This document shows positions 4,705 through 8,906 of a stretch of DNA of 8,906 nucleotides, piece after piece (within the stretch, counting starts at the first letter, position 1; each line of letters starts with the position of its first letter). The DNA comes from Methylococcales bacterium (lineage in GTDB: Bacteria > Pseudomonadota > Gammaproteobacteria > Methylococcales > UBA1147), in the NCBI GenBank assembly GCA_024958995.1, contig JANXGZ010000104.1:1-8906 (forward strand), read 5' to 3'. Below the pieces are notes generated by a model. That model ran no database searches and was not told where the DNA came from. It saw nothing but the letters and a program-made list of their open reading frames with translations. The position numbers and the translations under genes are program-made.

Positions 4705-6744
4705 ATGACCAACCCCCTGCTACAAGAACACCCACTTCCGCTTTTTTCGTCCATTCAGCCAGAACATGCCGAACCGGCCATGAGCGAGCTGATCGAATCC
4801 AATCTCCAATCGATCAAGCGCATGCTCGACGAAAACCATGCGTACACCTGGAACAACCTGATCGGTCCAATGGAAGACCTCGACGATCAGCTTAACAAAA
4901 CCTGGTCACCCGTCAGCCACATGAATTCGGTGGTCAACGGCGAGGCATTGCGGGAAGCTTACAATGCATGCCTGCCGAAACTAAGCCAGTATTCAACCGA
5001 ACTCGGCCAAAACCAGGCCCTTTACCAAGCGTACCAGCAAATCGCCGACAACAACGAATACGCATCCCTGAGCCGCGGCCAGAAAAAGATCATAGGAAAC
5101 GCTCTGAGGGACTTTAAACTTTCCGGAGTAACACTGGAAGCGGATCAGAAATCGCGCTTCAGGGAAATCGCCGAACAACTGTCCCGCCTTTCCAGCAAGT
5201 TCGGAGAAAACGTCCTCGACGCAACGCAGGGCTGGACCAAGCTGATCGCGAATGAATCCGGTCTCAGAGGTCTCCCGAACTTCGCCCTGGACCTTGCACG
5301 TCAGACAGCTCAGTCCCGTGAAATGGATGGCTGGCTAGTTACGCTGGAAATCCCTTCGTATATGGCCGTAATGACCTTCGCTGAAGACCGTGATCTGCGC
5401 CATGAAGTCTACCAGGCCTTCGCCACCCGAGCCTCCGATCAGACGCCTGGCGAGGCAAAGTGGGACAATACCTCTATCATGGAGGACATACTGCGCCTTC
5501 GTCACGAAAAGGCACTTTTGCTCGGTTTTGCCAATTATGCCGAACTGTCATTGGCCACCAAGATGGCGCGGGCGCCGGAACAGGTTATCGGATTCCTCGA
5601 GGACCTTGCGCAACGGTCCTTGCCCGTAGCCCGAAAAGATCTCGAGGAACTGACCGAATTCGCGCAGCAGGAATACCAAATCGACACGCTCGAAGTGTGG
5701 GACATCCCGTACTACTCCGAGAAAATGCGCCAGCACCAGTTTTCGCTCTCTCAAGAAGAGGTGCGGTCCTACTTTCCGGCAACGCGGGTCGTTCCCGGCC
5801 TGTTTGCCGTAGTTGAACGCCTGTATGGACTACAGATCACCGAAGTCGAAGGCATCGACACCTGGCACCCCGATGTACGCTTCTTCGAAATTCGCGACCG
5901 TGACCAGGGTCTTAGGGGTAGCTTTTACCTGGACCTTTACGCCCGGCCAAACAAGCAAGGAGGCGCTTGGATGGACGAATGCGTGACCCGCAAGCAACGT
6001 CATGATGTTACTCAAGACCCGGTCGCCTACCTGACCTGCAACTTTACACCGCCAGTGGGAGATGATCCCGCGCTACTAACCCACGATGAAGTCACCACGC
6101 TGTTCCACGAGTTCGGCCATGGGCTGCATCACATGTTGACTCGGGTTGGGGAACTCGGTGTTTCCGGAATTAGGGGCGTCGAATGGGACGCCGTGGAACT
6201 GCCCAGCCAGTTCATGGAAAACTGGTGCTGGGAACGCGAAGCTCTGAACCTGGTATCGGGTCACTACCAAACCAATGAGCAACTGCCTGACGATCTATTC
6301 GAAAAGATGCTCACGGCGCGGAATTTCCAATCCGGGATGATGATGGTTAGGCAACTTGAGTTCTCACTGTTCGATTTCCTTATCCATTATCGCTATTCCT
6401 CGGAAACAGGAGGCCGTATCGCGGAAACGCTGGAGAAGGTCAGAAAACAGGTATCGGTCGTGATCCCTCCTGACTTCAGTCGCTTCCCGAATAGCTTCTC
6501 GCATATCTTCGCGGGCGGTTACGCGGCCGGCTACTACAGCTACAAGTGGGCTGAAGTTCTGTCAGCCGACGCCTTTTCTCTGTTTGAATCCAACGGCATT
6601 TTCGATCAGCAAACCGGGGAATCCTTCCTTACCAATATTCTAGAAAAAGGCGGCAGCGAAAACGCCATGGACCTTTTCGTCGCATTCCGCGGGCGTGAAC
6701 CCCAGATTGATGCGCTGCTGCGCCATAACGGTATCGCGGGATGA
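4705..6744 (+). CDS. prlC: Oligopeptidase A, M3-family zinc metallopeptidase
   Basis: This cytosolic endopeptidase cleaves short peptides, including cleaved signal peptides and other breakdown products. From the ATG at 4705 it has 679 residues, close to the usual length (E. coli 680). I chose that ATG because the product then begins MTNPLL like E. coli PrlC, and GAG at 4693-4695 lies 9 bases upstream; an ATG at 4699 would add two residues. The zinc motif HEFGHGLHHML has ligands His468 and His472 and catalytic Glu469. The third ligand, Glu498, is in WDAVELPSQFMENWCWE, a near-invariant OpdA segment. The C-terminal FAGGYAAGYYSYKWAEVLSAD supplies the substrate-side tyrosines. There is no signal peptide. 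The gene overlaps ubiD by 4 bp (ATGA), so the two are co-translated. Nothing looks broken. Confidence 0.96.
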   Translation: MTNPLLQEHPLPLFSSIQPEHAEPAMSELIESNLQSIKRMLDENHAYTWNNLIGPMEDLDDQLNKTWSPVSHMNSVVNGEALREAYNACLPKLSQYSTELGQNQALYQAYQQIADNNEYASLSRGQKKIIGNALRDFKLSGVTLEADQKSRFREIAEQLSRLSSKFGENVLDATQGWTKLIANESGLRGLPNFALDLARQTAQSREMDGWLVTLEIPSYMAVMTFAEDRDLRHEVYQAFATRASDQTPGEAKWDNTSIMEDILRLRHEKALLLGFANYAELSLATKMARAPEQVIGFLEDLAQRSLPVARKDLEELTEFAQQEYQIDTLEVWDIPYYSEKMRQHQFSLSQEEVRSYFPATRVVPGLFAVVERLYGLQITEVEGIDTWHPDVRFFEIRDRDQGLRGSFYLDLYARPNKQGGAWMDECVTRKQRHDVTQDPVAYLTCNFTPPVGDDPALLTHDEVTTLFHEFGHGLHHMLTRVGELGVSGIRGVEWDAVELPSQFMENWCWEREALNLVSGHYQTNEQLPDDLFEKMLTARNFQSGMMMVRQLEFSLFDFLIHYRYSSETGGRIAETLEKVRKQVSVVIPPDFSRFPNSFSHIFAGGYAAGYYSYKWAEVLSADAFSLFESNGIFDQQTGESFLTNILEKGGSENAMDLFVAFRGREPQIDALLRHNGIAG

Positions 6745-8210
6745 AATACCACGACCTTAGGGATTTCATCGACCAACTGGAGGCAAAAGGCGAACTCAAG
6801 CGCACTACGATAGAGGTTGACCCCTGCCTTGAAGTCACGGAAATCTGTGACCGCACCTTACGCAGCGGAGGTCCGGCAATCCTGTTCGAAAACCCCAAGG
6901 GTTCCGATATACCCCTGCTCGGCAACCTTTTCGGGACACCGGAGCGGGTCGCGATGGGCATGGGCGAAGATTCGGTCGACGCGCTAAGGGAAATCGGCAA
7001 ACTTCTGGCGCTCCTCAAGGAACCGGATCCACCGCGAGGAATGAAGGATGCCTGGAGCAAGTTGCCAATGTTCAAGCAGGTGATGAACATGGCCCCAAGG
7101 ACTGTGAGCCGCGCACCCTGCCAAGAAGTCATCCTCAGGGGAAATGACATCGATCTCGGGCGGTACCCGATCCAGACCTGCTGGCCTGGCGACGCCGGGC
7201 CCCTGATCACCTGGGCGCTGGTTATCACCAGGGGCCCCCACAAGGAGCGGCAGAACATGGGCATCTACCGCCAACAGGTTATAGCCGAGAACCGGGTCAT
7301 CATGCGCTGGCTGGCGCATCGGGGCGGAGCACTGGATTTTCGTGACTGGCAGATCGAACATCCAGGGGAACCCTTTCCGGTTGCGGTCGCACTGGGGGCG
7401 GACCCGGCGACCATCCTCGGCGCGGTGACTCCGGTCCCCGACTCACTCTCCGAATATGCCTTTGCCGGCCTGCTACGCGGCAGCCGAACCGAACTGGTCG
7501 ATTGCAAAACGGTCGACCTACAGGCGCCTGCAAGCGCCGAAATTATTCTGGAAGGCTACCTGTATCCCGACGATACCGCTCCTGAAGGCCCCTTTGGAGA
7601 CCATACCGGCTACTACAACGAGGTCGAATCATTTCCCGTTCTCACCATCGAATGCATCACCCAACGGGAAAAACCGATCTATCACAGCACCTATACCGGC
7701 CGACCACCGGATGAGCCGGCTGTACTCGGGGTCGCGCTCAACGAAGTCTTCATCCCGATTCTTCAGAAGCAGTTTCCGGAGATCATAGATTTTTACCTAC
7801 CACCGGAAGGCTGTTCTTACAGGCTTGCGGTCATCAGCATGAAGAAACAGTACCCAGGGCATGCGAAACGGGTCATGTTCGGCACCTGGTCCTTTCTGCG
7901 CCAATTCATGTACACCAAGTTCGTGATCGTGACCGACGACGACATCGACGTACGAAACTGGAAGGACGTGATCTGGGCGATGACCACCCGGATGGATCCG
8001 GGCCGGGATACCACGATCCTCGAAAACACGCCAATCGATTATCTCGATTTCGCCTCTCCGGTTTCCGGCCTTGGCTCGAAGATCGGTTTCGACGCCACCA
8101 ACAAGTGGCCCGGAGAAACCAATCGGGAATGGGGGTCGCCAATCACCATGACTGGCGAAGTCAAGGCCTCGGTCGACAGGATCTGGGATTCACTTGGCAT
8201 CCTCTCCTAG
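6741..8210 (+). CDS. ubiD: 3-octaprenyl-4-hydroxybenzoate carboxy-lyase UbiD
   Basis: This 489-residue prenylated-FMN-dependent decarboxylase converts 3-polyprenyl-4-hydroxybenzoate to 2-polyprenylphenol in ubiquinone synthesis. It needs the cofactor made by UbiX, whose gene is not in the window. It begins MKYHDLRDFIDQLEAKGELK, as E. coli UbiD does after three extra residues. With that offset of three, all key positions agree: metal ligands Asn172 and Glu238, prFMN contacts IYR (175-177), RWL (189-191) and RG (194-195), and proton donor Asp287 in PEGPFGDHTGYY. This pattern favours true UbiD over other decarboxylases of the UbiD superfamily. The start overlaps the prlC stop by 4 bp and has only a weak RBS, so translation likely depends on prlC. 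No clear terminator follows. Confidence 0.96.
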   Translation: MKYHDLRDFIDQLEAKGELKRTTIEVDPCLEVTEICDRTLRSGGPAILFENPKGSDIPLLGNLFGTPERVAMGMGEDSVDALREIGKLLALLKEPDPPRGMKDAWSKLPMFKQVMNMAPRTVSRAPCQEVILRGNDIDLGRYPIQTCWPGDAGPLITWALVITRGPHKERQNMGIYRQQVIAENRVIMRWLAHRGGALDFRDWQIEHPGEPFPVAVALGADPATILGAVTPVPDSLSEYAFAGLLRGSRTELVDCKTVDLQAPASAEIILEGYLYPDDTAPEGPFGDHTGYYNEVESFPVLTIECITQREKPIYHSTYTGRPPDEPAVLGVALNEVFIPILQKQFPEIIDFYLPPEGCSYRLAVISMKKQYPGHAKRVMFGTWSFLRQFMYTKFVIVTDDDIDVRNWKDVIWAMTTRMDPGRDTTILENTPIDYLDFASPVSGLGSKIGFDATNKWPGETNREWGSPITMTGEVKASVDRIWDSLGILS

Positions 8211-8322
8211 GAATTCCACTATCCGGCACTCACGCATTGTCCATCCAAGCCTGGTGCCTGAAACACCCCGATCCGAGCATCCTGCCGGTTGTAGGTACTT
8301 CGACTTAGCTGTCGCGGTCGTC

Positions 8323-8906
8323 ATGGCAAGTCACTGGCCATCGTTACCCGGACTGAAACTGGCGATTGCCTTAATTGTCCTGGTTCCAATTGCCGGCGTT
8401 CAGGCCGCCCCCGCACTGGTGACCGCGGAACCTGCGAGGCAACTGGCGCGGCTCACTGGCTACACCCGGGCACGCTCGGTACTCGACATCGCAACTGAAA
8501 CCTCCGGAAAAGTGGAAACGGTTGACTCGGAGATGGGCCAGCCGATCGGCAACAATAACCGCTTCGCCTGTCTCGACCGAACCTTTATCGATCTGGATAT
8601 TGAAATCAATCGGGCCGAGATCGCCAGAGCCCACACCCAAATCGAATACTATTCGAAACAGGTCGGACGCTATCGCGAACTCGTAAGCCAGGCCAGTTCT
8701 TCCGAGCAGAAACTGGATGAATACCAGCGCGACCTAGGCACAAGGCAGCAGCAACTCAGGATCCTTGAACTGCGTGACCGGACCCTGAACGAGCGCCGGG
8801 AGCGCTTCTGCATTTCGGCACCAGCGGGATGGATCGTGATGGAACGTTATATCGAGCCGGGTGAATGGGTCCGAATCGGCGATGCGGTCGCCCGGGTCGG
8901 GAACTT
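8323..8906 (+). CDS. Periplasmic adaptor (HlyD/RND membrane fusion protein), 3' end missing
   Basis: The frame opens with ATG at 8323 and runs off the right edge after 194 complete codons. An N-terminal signal sequence has a hydrophobic core LAIALIVLVPIAG and a likely cleavage after VQA (residue 28). Next comes the first lipoyl half (about 51-85, with TETSGKVETVDSEMGQPI). A charged, Gln/Glu/Arg-rich coiled-coil hairpin follows (about 86-162, with few prolines or glycines), then the second lipoyl half (163-194, with SAPAGWIVMERYIEPGEWV). This order is that of periplasmic adaptor proteins linking an inner-membrane pump to an outer-membrane channel. The usual KGQ-type turn of the first lipoyl half is replaced by IGNNNRF. 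The RBS is weak. The gap to ubiD is 112 bp without a clear terminator or promoter, so co-transcription is possible. The pump and substrate are outside the window. Confidence 0.85.
   Translation, partial: MASHWPSLPGLKLAIALIVLVPIAGVQAAPALVTAEPARQLARLTGYTRARSVLDIATETSGKVETVDSEMGQPIGNNNRFACLDRTFIDLDIEINRAEIARAHTQIEYYSKQVGRYRELVSQASSSEQKLDEYQRDLGTRQQQLRILELRDRTLNERRERFCISAPAGWIVMERYIEPGEWVRIGDAVARVGN

Noticed and set aside
4424..4708. 94-codon + strand frame in the divergent intergenic region
   Set aside because: It has no RBS, overlaps the prlC start, and its composition is not protein-like (many Arg, Pro, Asn and Ser, no hydrophobic pattern).
6629..7264. 211-codon - strand frame across the prlC-ubiD junction
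   Set aside because: It is antisense to two strongly identified genes and shows no domain or RBS.

Overview
The window looks like a stretch of a gammaproteobacterial chromosome, by eye moderately GC-rich (not computed). The strongest lineage hints are an oligopeptidase A that begins and reads like enterobacterial PrlC, and an E. coli-type UbiD whose cofactor and catalytic residues align with a constant offset of three. UbiD implies ubiquinone synthesis. I see no transposase, integrase, CRISPR array, tRNA or rRNA, and the window is almost fully coding.

Layout. Bases 1-159 are a leader region with a good ribosome binding site for the first gene and possibly the 5' end of a divergent gene running off the left edge. 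Bases 160-3113 hold a tight three-gene + strand operon: a CstA-family multi-pass transporter, a 91-residue soluble protein ending in Cys-Cys, and a single-domain ArsA/Get3-type ATPase. The first two genes overlap by 4 bp and the last two are 6 bp apart. After a 161-bp convergent gap, a - strand gene (3275-4360) encodes an enolase-superfamily dipeptide epimerase. A roughly 340-bp divergent intergenic region (4361-4704) carries a 12-bp perfect inverted repeat and a candidate promoter. It leads into prlC (oligopeptidase A) and ubiD, which overlap by 4 bp. The window ends inside a gene for a secreted HlyD/RND-type membrane fusion protein, starting at 8323.

How the genes may work together. The first operon is the most unusual unit. 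It couples a CstA-like carrier (relatives move pyruvate or peptides) to a soluble P-loop ATPase that lacks the metalloid-binding cysteines of ArsA and the CxxC of Get3, through a small protein of unknown role. The stop codon of the small gene is a TGA in the same frame as the ATPase gene, followed by a perfect 7-bp hairpin, so a recoding event is formally possible, although ordinary termination and re-initiation is the simpler reading. CstA, the dipeptide epimerase and oligopeptidase A all fit peptide uptake and breakdown, but only by proximity. UbiD belongs to quinone synthesis, and the adaptor protein probably starts an export system outside the window.
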